Positions 53,862-63,745 are shown, counted from the first letter of the stretch. The stretch: DNA of 64,000 nucleotides from G963663365 sp963663365 (GCA_963663365.2 CAXXIH010000008.1:62001-126000), one strand, 5' to 3'. Numbers and translations: made by a program. The notes: generated by a model not told the origin, from the letters alone.

Positions 53862-55172
53862 ATGAATTCGGGATTGCTAATACGCGGTGCAACAGTCTTC
53901 AATCCAAGCACAGGCCAACAAGCGATAGGCGATGTGCGTATTGAATCAGGAACGATTGCAGAACTCGGCACAAATCTGAAGCCGAATGGCGAAGCAACAA
54001 TCGAGGCGGAGGGGCTGTGGCTTTTCCCGGGCTTGATTGATATGCACGTACATCTGCGCGAACCGGGGCAAGAAAGCAAAGAAACGATTGCCACCGGCAC
54101 GCAAGCGGCAGCGGCAGGCGGCTTCACAACAATCGTGGCCATGGCCAACACTTTGCCTGTAATCGATGATAAAACGGGCGTTCAATACATAATGCGGACA
54201 GCCCAAATGCACGGGGTGGTTAATGTCTACCAGGTAGGAGCCGTCAGTAAGAACCTGCAAGGGGAAGAGATGGCTGACCTGGGCGAAATGGTAGAAGCCG
54301 GCGCAGTAGCCTTTTCCGACGATGGTAGAGGAGTCATGAACTCGCTTCTGCTACGCCGGGCAATGCAATACTCGACACTTTTCGATATTCCAATTATCGC
54401 CCATTGCGAGGACCATAACCTTTCGGGTGGTGGCGAAATCAACGAGGGTTCGGTTAGCACTGCGACAGGCCTGGCCGGAATCCCCAGAGAAGCGGAAATC
54501 ACAGATGTCGCGCGCACCTGCATCATCGCCGAGCAGACCGGTGCGCGGTTGCATTTGGCGCATATCAGTTGTGCTGAATCTGTTGACCTGATTCGTTACT
54601 ACAAAAAGCGAAAAGTCAAATTGACCGCCGAAACCGCGCCTCATTATCTTCTGCTTACAGAAGAAGCCGTTCAGAATTACGACACCAACTCCAAGATGAA
54701 TCCGCCTCTGCGTACAGAGGCTGACCGTCAGGCTTTGCTTGAAGCCTTACGAGACGGAACGCTTGACGCAATTGCCAGTGATCATGCCCCGCATACGCCC
54801 GGGCAAAAAGATCAAGAGTTCGACCAAACGCCATTTGGTATTATCGGTTTGGAGACAACCCTGCCTTTGCTTTTGACCTATTTGGTAAATGAAGAGGGTT
54901 TTGAGCCGATGGATTTGATTAAGCAGCTGACGGTCAATCCTGCAAAAATCCTGAAATTGAGTGAAGGAACACTTGAGAAAGGCGCTCCCGGTGACATTAC
55001 CCTCTGGCACCCCCAAAAACCGGGCAAGATCGATAAGAGCCGATTCCGTAGTAAATCACGCAATACGCCATTCGATGGTTGGGATGTGAATGGACGCGTC
55101 AGCGCCACAATTCTCGCTGGAAATGTAGTTTACGCCGCATCGGATGGTCCGGCTGCCGATCTAAAAAAATAG
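53862..55172 (+). CDS. pyrC: Dihydroorotase
   Basis: 436 residues, with CCGGAAG upstream. Type I dihydroorotase: D-M-H-V-H-L-R-E-P-G (metal His pair), H-C-E-D, L-H-L-A-H-I-S and S-D-H-A-P-H motifs in the correct order give the bimetal site and catalytic Asp. It closes carbamoyl aspartate to dihydroorotate, the next step after the upstream pyrB. Seventeen bases separate the two genes. No carbamoyl-phosphate synthetase or pyrD gene follows. Confidence 0.96.
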   Translation: MNSGLLIRGATVFNPSTGQQAIGDVRIESGTIAELGTNLKPNGEATIEAEGLWLFPGLIDMHVHLREPGQESKETIATGTQAAAAGGFTTIVAMANTLPVIDDKTGVQYIMRTAQMHGVVNVYQVGAVSKNLQGEEMADLGEMVEAGAVAFSDDGRGVMNSLLLRRAMQYSTLFDIPIIAHCEDHNLSGGGEINEGSVSTATGLAGIPREAEITDVARTCIIAEQTGARLHLAHISCAESVDLIRYYKKRKVKLTAETAPHYLLLTEEAVQNYDTNSKMNPPLRTEADRQALLEALRDGTLDAIASDHAPHTPGQKDQEFDQTPFGIIGLETTLPLLLTYLVNEEGFEPMDLIKQLTVNPAKILKLSEGTLEKGAPGDITLWHPQKPGKIDKSRFRSKSRNTPFDGWDVNGRVSATILAGNVVYAASDGPAADLKK

Positions 55173-55260
55173 ATGATTTTGTGTGTGCTGTGGATTCCAT
55201 TAAGGTTTTCATCAGGCGCCAAATGTGAAATTATAAAGCTGCTCTAAAGGAGATCGCCTT

Positions 55261-56121
55261 ATGCCGTCGATCAAGCCACCGGCGGTGGCCGGTCAATTTT
55301 ACGAAGCGGACGCCCACGCCTTGCGCGATGAGATTCGCGGTTATCTTGATGCCGCTGAAGTATCGCCAACAAACCGGAAACTGGCGGCGTTGATTGTACC
55401 CCATGCCGGTTATTTCTACTCCGGGGCGGCGGCGGCCTGCGGGTATCGCCTGGCCGAAGGCCAAGACTTCGATACAGTTGTAATCTTTGGGCTATCCCAT
55501 CGTGTCCCCTGTCATATTTCGATTTTAGACGCTGACGGGTATCAAACCCCTTTAGGGGTGGCTGAGATCGACACAGAACTGGTCCGCTCAATCCGGGAAC
55601 GGATGCCGGGATTGGAATATCAAGTCAGCGCTCACAGAATGGAGCATTCTGTAGAAGTTCAGATTCCATTCATTCAAGTGGCATTACCCGGCGCCAAAAT
55701 TGTTGAAATTCTTTTGCAGGCGGATGACCCCCAAACCTGCTCTGCTCTCGGACAAGCCGTGGCCGGTGCGATTCGAGCCCATCCCGAAAAAAAGGTATTA
55801 ATTGTTGGCTCTACCGATATGACCCACTATCAATCTTATACGAAGGCCAATGAAATAGACCGAGCCACACTTGAAGTCTTAAAATCCTTGGAAATGGATA
55901 CGATACGGGAAACAATAGAGAATACGGAAATGATATTTGGGGGGCGGGATTGCGCATTGTGTAGCAAAGGCGCTGTTTATGCGGTACTTGAAACGACTTT
56001 GATATTGGGAGGCAATCGTGCTGAGATTGTCACCTACCGAAATTCGGGCGACGCTGTGTCCATGGAGCAAACCGGAGGCCGGGTAGTAGGCTATGGTGTA
56101 ATTGCAGTGTATGAAGAATAA
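55261..56121 (+). CDS. Memo-family protein (AmmeMemoRadiSam protein B)
   Basis: 286 residues, with AAAGGAGA upstream. The Memo metal-site motifs are present: VPHAGYFYSG, FGLSHR, MEHSVEVQIPF, STDMTHYQ and the downstream GRDCALCSKGAVY with Cys. In bacteria Memo genes are commonly found with AMMECR1 and a radical SAM gene (AmmeMemoRadiSam system), though the biochemical role is still unclear. The AMMECR1 gene follows directly; the radical SAM partner is not nearby. Confidence 0.93.
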   Translation: MPSIKPPAVAGQFYEADAHALRDEIRGYLDAAEVSPTNRKLAALIVPHAGYFYSGAAAACGYRLAEGQDFDTVVIFGLSHRVPCHISILDADGYQTPLGVAEIDTELVRSIRERMPGLEYQVSAHRMEHSVEVQIPFIQVALPGAKIVEILLQADDPQTCSALGQAVAGAIRAHPEKKVLIVGSTDMTHYQSYTKANEIDRATLEVLKSLEMDTIRETIENTEMIFGGRDCALCSKGAVYAVLETTLILGGNRAEIVTYRNSGDAVSMEQTGGRVVGYGVIAVYEE

Positions 56122-56138
56122 ATAGAAAGGCTTGGACC

Positions 56139-56768
56139 GTGGCAGCAAATAACCTAGATAATCTTGCGGAAGGTTCTGTCTTGCTTGATGAAACCCAACA
56201 ACGGCATCTCCTGGAAATCGCCCGCAAAGCAATTGAAGCAACAGCAGGCGGAAATCGCTATGAACCGGTTATAGATGCGCCATATCTGGAACTGGAACGA
56301 GGTGTTTTTGTAAGCCTGCATATAGATGGAATGCTGCGGGGGTGTTTGGGCCGATTTGAAGCAGATGGGATTCAATTGGGACGCCTGGTGTCCATCATGG
56401 CCGGAGAGGCGGCTTCTCACGATCCGCGATTTCCCGCCGTTCGTCTCCAAGAAACCAGCTTAATCGATATTGAAATTTCCGTATTAACGCCACTTGAGAA
56501 AGTCAACTCGCCTGAAGATGTAGTCCCGGGAAAACATGGGCTTTATATTGTGGGCAGAGACCCGGCCGGATTCTCGCGTTCGGGCACATTACTACCCCAA
56601 GTCGCCACCGATCACAATTGGGACCGGAATACATTTTTGGATCAAACTTGTATCAAGGCAGGCCTGCCCGAAGACACGTGGAAATTCCCAGATACGCAGA
56701 TTTTCGTGTACCAGGCACAGGTATTCGGTGAAGAATCGCTGGGCATGCTAGACAACGGAAAAGACTAA
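56139..56768 (+). CDS. AMMECR1-domain protein (AmmeMemoRadiSam protein A)
   Basis: 209 residues from a GTG at 56139 with AGAAAGG eight bases upstream. Characteristic motifs are VSLHIDGMLRGCLGRFE (the family L-R-G-C-x-G block), DPRFPAV and LLPQVATDHNWDRNTFLDQTC. The protein is about the usual size for the family. It is 17 bases after the Memo gene and almost certainly in the same operon. Function is unknown in detail. Confidence 0.93.
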   Translation: MAANNLDNLAEGSVLLDETQQRHLLEIARKAIEATAGGNRYEPVIDAPYLELERGVFVSLHIDGMLRGCLGRFEADGIQLGRLVSIMAGEAASHDPRFPAVRLQETSLIDIEISVLTPLEKVNSPEDVVPGKHGLYIVGRDPAGFSRSGTLLPQVATDHNWDRNTFLDQTCIKAGLPEDTWKFPDTQIFVYQAQVFGEESLGMLDNGKD

Positions 56769-56840
56769 CGTTTTCTGTGAACGCTAAATAATCACGCCAT
56801 CAAGATAATTACAGAAAATAAAAATCCGAACCTAACCGCT

Positions 56841-57974
56841 TTATGTACAAATTTCCTTAAGGCGGTTCTGATCCCGTGCTGCGGCGATTTCCATGGCAAT
56901 ACGGTCGCCATAGCTGATGGATTCGCCATACAAATAGCTGCTATGAGGTGTAAAGATCGTTAACGGCGAGCCGGGGATGCGCATCGAAACATCGAAAACA
57001 ACCGCTTCCTCTTTAGGTGGACCGGCACTAATCGCGCACTGCAAAGCAAAAGGACCGATCATACCCGGTGGATGAATACGTTGCGTGGTCGACACAAACT
57101 TCTCACCCATCTCAAAGATTTTTTCGATGATCGATTCTTTTGTCGTACAAGCGATATGGCCGTTTTCGATATATTTCGGTTCCAAATATTCAAGTACTTT
57201 CATCTGCTGCGGCACAGGCAATCTAAGTAGCCCATCCAAATTGGTTTGCCGCCGTGTATCGGTGCCCATGATTTCAAGTTCATTTTCAATCACAGACCAA
57301 AAATAATTAAAATTGATGTGCACACCAACAATGTATTCTTCAATGACAGATTTGGAGAGACCGTCTTCAGTAATGACTCCCTTTTTGAGCAGTTCCCCGC
57401 TCTGCTTGCGATAGTCATCCGGAGAATCGGCATAGAAGAACGCACGCTCATATCCGCGCGCCGCTTCAGCGACTTTTACAATCACCAAACGGTCGATTTC
57501 TTCCGGTGAGTTGTAAAGCCGGGGATAACGTATATTCGCTTCTTTGAGGATTTCGTATTGATTTCCGGGAACGTCACGCTCTTCGAGTTTGAGCATGGTT
57601 CGCGTGCCGTAGATCGGAACGGCGAGTTCACTTTCGGTCTTTTCCCAATCGCAATACACCCAAAAATAGCGGTTGTGCATCATGATGGTGTTGCGCTTCC
57701 GCAATTCTTCTTGGATGTCTTCGCGAACGATATCGCGAAAGTGATCGACAAGTATGATATCATCCACACAGCCTTTGCCATTCCGGCTGCGATAATATTC
57801 GGAATAAGTCTTATCGCGACCCCGCATACATACCGCCAGGGTTCGGAATCCGGCGCGTTTTGCGCCACGACATACATCGAGGCCACTATGCCCGCCTAAC
57901 GTCCCGATCGTCAGCTGCGTGGGATCGTAACCATCAAGAATTTCATCAATACGGGGTTTCAACGGATTGGACAT
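56841..57974 (-). CDS. PurP-family ATP-dependent formate ligase, divergent paralogue
   Basis: 377 residues. An ATP-grasp enzyme of the PurP family: IGTLGGHSGLDVCRGAKRAGF at the start, a central grasp segment (VIVKVAEAARGYERAFFY), EEYIVGVHINFNYF, and IGPFALQCAI near the C-terminus. PurP makes FAICAR from AICAR, formate and ATP and is best known in archaea. This copy departs from canonical PurP more than the next gene (for example MHNRYFWVYCDW where the canonical protein has I-I-P-H-G-S) and may have another substrate. No bacterial purH is in view. Confidence 0.8.
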   Translation of the reverse strand: MSNPLKPRIDEILDGYDPTQLTIGTLGGHSGLDVCRGAKRAGFRTLAVCMRGRDKTYSEYYRSRNGKGCVDDIILVDHFRDIVREDIQEELRKRNTIMMHNRYFWVYCDWEKTESELAVPIYGTRTMLKLEERDVPGNQYEILKEANIRYPRLYNSPEEIDRLVIVKVAEAARGYERAFFYADSPDDYRKQSGELLKKGVITEDGLSKSVIEEYIVGVHINFNYFWSVIENELEIMGTDTRRQTNLDGLLRLPVPQQMKVLEYLEPKYIENGHIACTTKESIIEKIFEMGEKFVSTTQRIHPPGMIGPFALQCAISAGPPKEEAVVFDVSMRIPGSPLTIFTPHSSYLYGESISYGDRIAMEIAAARDQNRLKEICT

Positions 57975-58028
57975 GGAATCCTCTGCTTTGTAATGAAACG
58001 GATTTTGGATGTTTCCAGTCTAGTCCAT

Positions 58029-59036
58029 TCATGCGCCGTCGAGAACGTCATTCAAACGGCCTTGCTCCACCGCCATTTTAATCTCGCGGGCAATACGGCG
58101 TCCGGTCGACATCGGCTCTTGCCAAAGGATATCGGTATAGGGGCTACCGTTCACATAGGGATTTGTGCCAGCCACGATTCGCGCAGAGATTTCAAAGGTA
58201 TAGAACTCTTTTTCCGGCGTCATGATGGTTTCAAGACAGAAAGGACCAAACAGCCCTTTGGGGGTGAGCGCAAGGCTTTCCCTGACAACAGCCTCTCCCA
58301 TCATGAGTGCCTCGGTAAGAAAACTTTCGCGCATCACCAAGGGAATGTTACCTACGATGACATAGCTCGGGTCGACCTTGGCCAAAGCAATCTGGTCACG
58401 GGCGCTGATTCTTCCCAATGAATCGACATTGCTTTCGTAACGTTTATCGAATCCCATCAATTCGATGCGATCCATAACACGGGACTGGAAAAAGTGGATG
58501 TAGATGGGAACGCCGATGATGTATTCCTGCAAAACATAGTTGCGATCCGTGTAACCTTTGATTTTCTCGGCGAAATCGTCCGGGGAATTTGCCACAAAAT
58601 ATCCCTTCCCGCCTTCAGCGCCGTGGAACTTGACAATAACGCTACGGTCAATTTCAGCGGGGTTATCAAAAATACGGGGGAGCCGTAATCCGGCATCCGT
58701 GAGCCACTCGCGCTCTTTGGTTCGGTCGGATTCCCAATCCAAAATGTCTTTGCTGCCGAAATACATGCAGTCCAAATCGGGAACCACCCCTCCGGTCGAG
58801 GCCAATAGGCTGCCATGAGGGATAAGAATGGCATTTTCCTCAATCAGGGTATCCATAACCGGGCTTAAGTCGGCAAAAGTGTCGACATCGAGGATCCGGT
58901 CGGCAACCGGGAATACTTCATAGGGCTTACGATGGCCTTCACGGCAAATCACGATTGTCTCAAAACCTTCTTGATGCGCGCCGTGAAGAATCTGGAGGGC
59001 TGAGTGGCTTCCGAGTGTTGCAATCTTTGGTTTCAT
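58029..59036 (-). CDS. purP: FAICAR synthetase-like formate ligase
   Basis: 335 residues, 54 bases upstream of the paralogue on the same strand. It closely follows canonical PurP order: ATLGSHSALQILHGAHQEGF, ILIPHGSLLASTGG, VIVKFHGAEGGKGYF, GFDKRYESNVDSLGRI, SYVIVGNIPLVMRESL and FEISARIVAGTNPYVNG. It is expected to convert AICAR to FAICAR with formate and ATP (C-N ligase) instead of using formyl-folate. PurP is mainly an archaeal enzyme, so its presence here suggests either an archaeal-like lineage trait or transfer. Confidence 0.88.
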   Translation of the reverse strand: MKPKIATLGSHSALQILHGAHQEGFETIVICREGHRKPYEVFPVADRILDVDTFADLSPVMDTLIEENAILIPHGSLLASTGGVVPDLDCMYFGSKDILDWESDRTKEREWLTDAGLRLPRIFDNPAEIDRSVIVKFHGAEGGKGYFVANSPDDFAEKIKGYTDRNYVLQEYIIGVPIYIHFFQSRVMDRIELMGFDKRYESNVDSLGRISARDQIALAKVDPSYVIVGNIPLVMRESFLTEALMMGEAVVRESLALTPKGLFGPFCLETIMTPEKEFYTFEISARIVAGTNPYVNGSPYTDILWQEPMSTGRRIAREIKMAVEQGRLNDVLDGA

Positions 59037-59214
59037 GGAATCTCCAAATATGAATCCCGTAGAATCCTAGCCGCCGAGCTCGCAGTCAACCTTTCAGGGG
59101 GGGTAATGGCATGTTGCCAAAACCCGCATATGGAGTGAAATGATCTAAATAAGACATATAAATGACCGCACGGCGGCGAAGCTTACTGTACACTAAAGGA
59201 AAGGAGTTCCCGCC

Positions 59215-59682
59215 GTGCGTGTAGAGTTCATTAATCCATTTTTAGAAGCCGCTGACCACGTGTTTGGAGAGTTGTTGAGTGTCACGCTTAGTCGTGGCCG
59301 TTTGAGTATGAAGATGCCGGATATGAACTATCCGCAGGTATCCATCGTATTAGGTGTCGTCGGACAAGTACACGGTCAGGTTATTTATGGATCATCGTAT
59401 GACACGGCGAAGGCAATCGCCTCTAAAATGATGATGGGCGCGCCAGTAGACTCACTAAATGACATGGCACGTAGCGCGTTGGCGGAATTGGGTAATATGA
59501 TTACCGGGCAAGCCACAATGGGATTGGAACATGCAGGTTTCCGAGTAGATATATCACCGCCCACAATCATCACAGGAACCGACATACGTATTGCCACACC
59601 CAAGACTCAAATTTTGCTTGTACCTTTGGAACATCCTGACTTGGGCAAATTCGAAATCCATGTCGGACTTGAAGAACGCTGA
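59215..59682 (+). CDS. cheX: CheX-type chemotaxis phosphatase/signalling protein
   Basis: 155 residues from a GTG at 59215 with AAGGAG upstream. The two-layer CheX/CheC fold is indicated by a strand pattern and the helix motif AELGNMITGQA, carrying the E-x-x-N acid-amide pair that dephosphorylates CheY-P. It has only one such motif, as in CheX. No chemotaxis or flagellar gene is nearby; free-standing CheX proteins occur in non-motile bacteria and may serve other response regulators. Confidence 0.85.
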   Translation: MRVEFINPFLEAADHVFGELLSVTLSRGRLSMKMPDMNYPQVSIVLGVVGQVHGQVIYGSSYDTAKAIASKMMMGAPVDSLNDMARSALAELGNMITGQATMGLEHAGFRVDISPPTIITGTDIRIATPKTQILLVPLEHPDLGKFEIHVGLEER

Positions 59683-59870
59683 TAAAATCTCCATGTTTTT
59701 GTCACAAATGGAGCGGGTTTTGCGTTCTGGTTAAGTGATGTATTTTGGGGCTTTTCCTAATAAGTCCCTTAACACACTCAATACATTAAACTTACAAAAT
59801 AAATGACAGCTGTGTCTTTTGGCACGAAGTGGATCCTTTGGGCCAGCATGGCTCACGGAGGTCCGAGCGG

Positions 59871-61031
59871 ATGGCCACAATGGCAGGAAAACGTGACTAT
59901 TACGACGTGCTTGGTGTAAGCAAAGGCGCGTCCCAGGATGAGATACGGAAGGCCTATCGGAAGTTGGCGCTGAAGTATCACCCGGACCGGAATTCCGAAG
60001 ATCCTAATGCGGCAGATAAGTTTAGAGAGTCCACAGAGGCCTATGAAATCCTCTCCGACAAAGAAAAACGGTCAGCATACGATCAATTCGGACATGCCGG
60101 TGTAGGCCAAGGCGGACCGGGGAGTGGATATGAGTTTACAGGCGCGGCCTTTCAGGATTTCGAAGATCTTTTCGGTGGATTCGGCGATCTATTCGGAGAA
60201 CTATTCGGTGCCTCAGGCATGGGCAACCGGGGTGGCCGCCGTACACGGGCACGCCGAGGCGACGACCTACGATACGATTTGGAAATCGACCTTGCCGAAG
60301 CCTATCGGGGCGTAGAGAAAACCATCGATATCCCTAAACAAGTCACGTGCTCCACCTGCAATGGCACGGGTTGCGCAAAAGACAGCCAACCTCAAACCTG
60401 CCCGCAATGCCAAGGCATGGGACAGGTGAGATTTTCGCAGGGCTTCATCAGCATTGCCAAAACCTGCCCGCGTTGTGGTGGAGCGGGTACCAGCATCACC
60501 AATCCCTGTGTCACCTGCCATGGCGACGGACGCGTAATGTCCCGCAAAAAGGTAACTGTTCGTATACCGGCAGGTGCAGACTCGAATCTCAAGCTGCGCA
60601 TTACCGGGGAAGGCGAGGCCGGGCAAAACGGAGGCCCTCCAGGCGATCTTTATATCTTTTTGGGTGTGCGTGCCCATCCAATCTTCCAACGGCAAGGGGA
60701 TGATCTGCTTTGCGAAATCCCCATTTCATTCAGCCAAGCGGCGTTGGGAGAAGCAAAATTGAGTGTTCCCACAATGGACAAAAAGATCAATCTTAAAGTC
60801 CCGGCCGGAACACAAAGCGGGAAAATATTCCGTGTCCGTGGCGAGGGTATGCCGTCGCTTCGAGGAAATCATCGTGGCGACCTTTTGGTGCGCACACTTG
60901 TGGAAACACCAACCCACTTGAGCAGCGAGCAACGCAAATTCTTCGAAAAGCTGGCAGAGATCAGCGGAGAGGAATCGAATCCGCAATCGGCGTCATTTTT
61001 CGACCGCGTGCGCGAATCGCTCGGATTCTGA
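59871..61031 (+). CDS. dnaJ: Chaperone protein DnaJ
   Basis: 386 residues from the ATG at 59871 (GGAGG ten bases upstream; ATG 59880 possible). The J-domain (residues about 10-75) has the H-P-D motif in KYHPDRNSED. A Gly/Phe region follows. Four C-x-x-C-x-G-x-G zinc-finger repeats (CSTCNGTG, CPQCQGMG, CPRCGGAG, CVTCHGDG) lie about 150-215, then two C-terminal substrate-binding beta-domains. It stimulates DnaK ATPase. dnaK and grpE are not adjacent, and no CIRCE element is visible in the about 190 bases upstream. Confidence 0.97.
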   Translation: MATMAGKRDYYDVLGVSKGASQDEIRKAYRKLALKYHPDRNSEDPNAADKFRESTEAYEILSDKEKRSAYDQFGHAGVGQGGPGSGYEFTGAAFQDFEDLFGGFGDLFGELFGASGMGNRGGRRTRARRGDDLRYDLEIDLAEAYRGVEKTIDIPKQVTCSTCNGTGCAKDSQPQTCPQCQGMGQVRFSQGFISIAKTCPRCGGAGTSITNPCVTCHGDGRVMSRKKVTVRIPAGADSNLKLRITGEGEAGQNGGPPGDLYIFLGVRAHPIFQRQGDDLLCEIPISFSQAALGEAKLSVPTMDKKINLKVPAGTQSGKIFRVRGEGMPSLRGNHRGDLLVRTLVETPTHLSSEQRKFFEKLAEISGEESNPQSASFFDRVRESLGF

Positions 61032-61093
61032 ATAAAGACATTCCAATACATCGCCCTCGATAGTTGGATTACAATCGGGGTCCAAGGAATAGC

Positions 61094-62332
61094 ATGATTG
61101 GTCAGCGTATCCGGCGGGCAATAAAAAATCCCTGGATATGCTTTATCTTGGTTCTGGTGGCAATCGAGCTGATTTGCCGCGTTTCCATTCTTTTTTTTTA
61201 CTCCCCACCGAACAAACTCTATACCTGGGCGGATGACCGAGGTTGGACATTGCGTCCAGGGTATGAGGGTGAAAACTATCACACCACAGTCCACATTAAT
61301 ACTTTAGGACTTCGCGACCGTGAGCGTGTAATTGCAAAACCGATCAACTCCAAACGGATTATCTGCTTAGGAGATTCGCGCACATTTGGCTTTGCAGTGC
61401 ACGGACATGAAACTTACCCCTCTATGCTGGAACGAATACTCAAATCCAGTGGCGATACGTCACAAAACACGGATTTGGAAATCTGGAATGCGGGGATACC
61501 AGGCCATACCGCGTTTCAAGGCCGTTGTTATTTAGAGTCAGAGTTATTGCAGGCAAACCCGGATATTGTCGTTATTTCATATGGATTTAACGACCGGCGC
61601 TATGTCGCAAAACCGGAGTGGATTGATAGCCAGGAATACTTTGTGAAATTCGCCTCAGGAATGAGGCTGCGTGAACGGATGAGTCATTTGGGCATTGGGC
61701 AAATTATCGCCAATGCGGCGCAAAGCATTCAACGTTATCGTATCACACGCAATCCACCATCACCCTTGGAACTTACGCCACGGCTGGAACAAAAAAACTA
61801 CATAAGCGAATTGAAAAAGACAATTGAAATCTGCCAAAAACACAGCATTGTCCCCGTATTACTTTTGTTATCCGATGCTCCACTAACTCGTGCCGATGTC
61901 GAACATGCACTCGATCTTATCGAATCCGGAAAGATCGAAGAAGCAGTTCCTATTCTTGAAGAAGGGGATTTGAGTGGTCTCTTCGGGAAGAGCCTTCTTT
62001 GCCACATTGAACTCATTAAACTCGGCCAAAAGACAGGTGTAAATTATTTAACGCAAGAACAGATTATGCTGTATAACTTTTCCGCATCGACACATGGCGC
62101 ATCGCCGGTGCGGCATGATCGTGATTACAGACATGCTGCGGCGGATCTGGCAAAAGACTTGGGAATTACTTGCGTGGATATGACCAACCGTCTGGATGCC
62201 ATGCCTCAAGTGTTCCTCGATCAATGCCATTTCAGTCCGGTAGGCCACGCAGCCGTAGCGGAGGCGCTGGCCGAAGTAATTCCTTCTCTGCTTGCGCCAG
62301 CAATTCAAAATCCATCGACAGAGAGTCAATAA
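61094..62332 (+). CDS. Membrane-anchored SGNH hydrolase-like protein
   Basis: 412 residues from the ATG at 61094 (AAGGA upstream; an ATG at 61064 lacks one). An N-terminal span (residues about 14-38) anchors it. Then block I C-L-G-D-S-R-T-F-G, block III-like S-Y-G-F-N-D and block V D-Q-C-H-F-S-P-V-G-H give Ser, Asn, Asp and His in the order of SGNH/GDSL esterases. The domain faces the periplasm and may deacetylate a polysaccharide or carry out esterase work. Not operonic with dnaJ (62-base gap) but same strand. Confidence 0.82.
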   Translation: MIGQRIRRAIKNPWICFILVLVAIELICRVSILFFYSPPNKLYTWADDRGWTLRPGYEGENYHTTVHINTLGLRDRERVIAKPINSKRIICLGDSRTFGFAVHGHETYPSMLERILKSSGDTSQNTDLEIWNAGIPGHTAFQGRCYLESELLQANPDIVVISYGFNDRRYVAKPEWIDSQEYFVKFASGMRLRERMSHLGIGQIIANAAQSIQRYRITRNPPSPLELTPRLEQKNYISELKKTIEICQKHSIVPVLLLLSDAPLTRADVEHALDLIESGKIEEAVPILEEGDLSGLFGKSLLCHIELIKLGQKTGVNYLTQEQIMLYNFSASTHGASPVRHDRDYRHAAADLAKDLGITCVDMTNRLDAMPQVFLDQCHFSPVGHAAVAEALAEVIPSLLAPAIQNPSTESQ

Positions 62333-62381
62333 TCATCTGTAGCGGTTATCTTAAATACTGTTCCAAGCAATGACGTCGAAT

Positions 62382-63575
62382 TTAAATCGTGCAAATAGGA
62401 TAGTTACCGTATTCAGCAGCAATTTCGGCAAGGATTGAGATATTCTCAGGCGGAACATGCGGCGCAACCGAACAGGCCGTTGAAAGAATATAGGCGCCAC
62501 CGGGCCCCGCAATTCGAATTCTTTCCCGGGCGGCAGCGGCGACATCATCTTGGGATCCAAACAGAAGCGTATTTACAGGATCTAGATTTCCTTTAATAAA
62601 TACGCGTTTCCCAAGCCTCCGCACCGCATCGGCAATATCCACATTGCCCAAAGGTGGTGGATCGAACGTATCGATACCATCTACACCACTACGTTCCATC
62701 GCCTCCAGACGATCCCCTATCGAACCACACGTATGCACATAAACCGGAAGATTCTTTTTCTCTTTGACGCCTTCAACAAGACGGCGATTGTAAGGAAGCA
62801 CAAACTCTTCATACATAACAGATGAAATGAATCCTGCACCGGAAAAGGCATCTGAGATTAAAAGTGCATCAATATCGCAAGATGTCTGCAATACACCGAG
62901 TTCGATAGCGCCTTCAGTTAACCTCGCCAAGATTGAATGCGCTTTCGATGGATCCTCCACAAGCGCCATCATTCCATTTTCAAAACCGAAGAATTCCATG
63001 AATTGAGAAAACGCTGAAAATACTTCGCCATGAACAGCCAACCGGTCTCCGGTCAGTCTTCTCGTTGCACGTAGTGGACTCAGAACATAATCCGGAAAGA
63101 AATCTCCCGGATCGGCGGCATCCGTTTGAAAAGCCCATCGATAGGGATAGGTTATGCCTCCTAGATTATGGGGATCGATATACCATAAACGCTCGGCCTC
63201 CACAGTCCGGAAATCAGGCAGCTGACGTTCGGTTTGGGAATCGATGAAATAATGAACATTATCGTCCGGCGGGACTTTGGAAAGACCGCCGGAACGCCAA
63301 TAAACCCACCGTTCGCGATCGCTTTCTTCCACATGATCAACCAGATTGCGCCAATCAGGAAATCGGCCTAGCAGATTGACCAACACACCATCAAAACTAT
63401 AGCGGTCGGCGAGTTGCACGAGCGCTTTTGCGTAAATTTCGCTGTCATGCCAGATATCAACGGCATCGAATTCGGTATGCAAAAAGTAGTGGCCCAGAGC
63501 CAGCTGACACATTACCGGAACACGATCCGGTTCTCCTTTTGAAGTTGCGGTATTGATCCGTTCTCGTCCGTTCAT
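62382..63575 (-). CDS. Uroporphyrinogen-decarboxylase-fold protein (MtaA/CmuA-like)
   Basis: 397 residues from the ATG at 63575 (start MNGRERINTATSKGEPDRVPV, the usual opening of the family; frames up to 63665 are rejected). A TIM barrel with a C-terminal LPVYVHTCGSIGD block whose His and Cys are the zinc ligands in methylcobamide:CoM methyltransferases. Conserved features of true heme enzyme are not apparent, so a corrinoid-dependent methyltransferase or an uncharacterised demethylase is more likely. No corrinoid protein gene adjoins. Confidence 0.82.
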   Translation of the reverse strand: MNGRERINTATSKGEPDRVPVMCQLALGHYFLHTEFDAVDIWHDSEIYAKALVQLADRYSFDGVLVNLLGRFPDWRNLVDHVEESDRERWVYWRSGGLSKVPPDDNVHYFIDSQTERQLPDFRTVEAERLWYIDPHNLGGITYPYRWAFQTDAADPGDFFPDYVLSPLRATRRLTGDRLAVHGEVFSAFSQFMEFFGFENGMMALVEDPSKAHSILARLTEGAIELGVLQTSCDIDALLISDAFSGAGFISSVMYEEFVLPYNRRLVEGVKEKKNLPVYVHTCGSIGDRLEAMERSGVDGIDTFDPPPLGNVDIADAVRRLGKRVFIKGNLDPVNTLLFGSQDDVAAAARERIRIAGPGGAYILSTACSVAPHVPPENISILAEIAAEYGNYPICTI

Positions 63576-63745
63576 CAACACGACCTCATGGTAAAACACA
63601 GTGTAAGCTTTCCTATGAATCGGGCAACGACATTCAACGCTGCGCGTCAATACAGAGATACTCATGAATGGTTGCGGACTTTAACCTACGCTACTCCATA
63701 TACCGCGAATCGGTTCCGATTCCATAATTATTGAGGAAGTCGACC

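Noticed and set aside
56771..56818. Inverted repeat TTTTCTGT/ACAGAAAA after the AMMECR1 gene
   Set aside because: A/T-rich stem of eight pairs with a loop of over 30 bases is too weak to call a terminator.
59683..59870. CIRCE or sigma-54-type element upstream of dnaJ
   Set aside because: No TTAGCACTC/GAGTGCTAA repeat; a TGGCAC occurs but without the matching TTGC at the required spacing.
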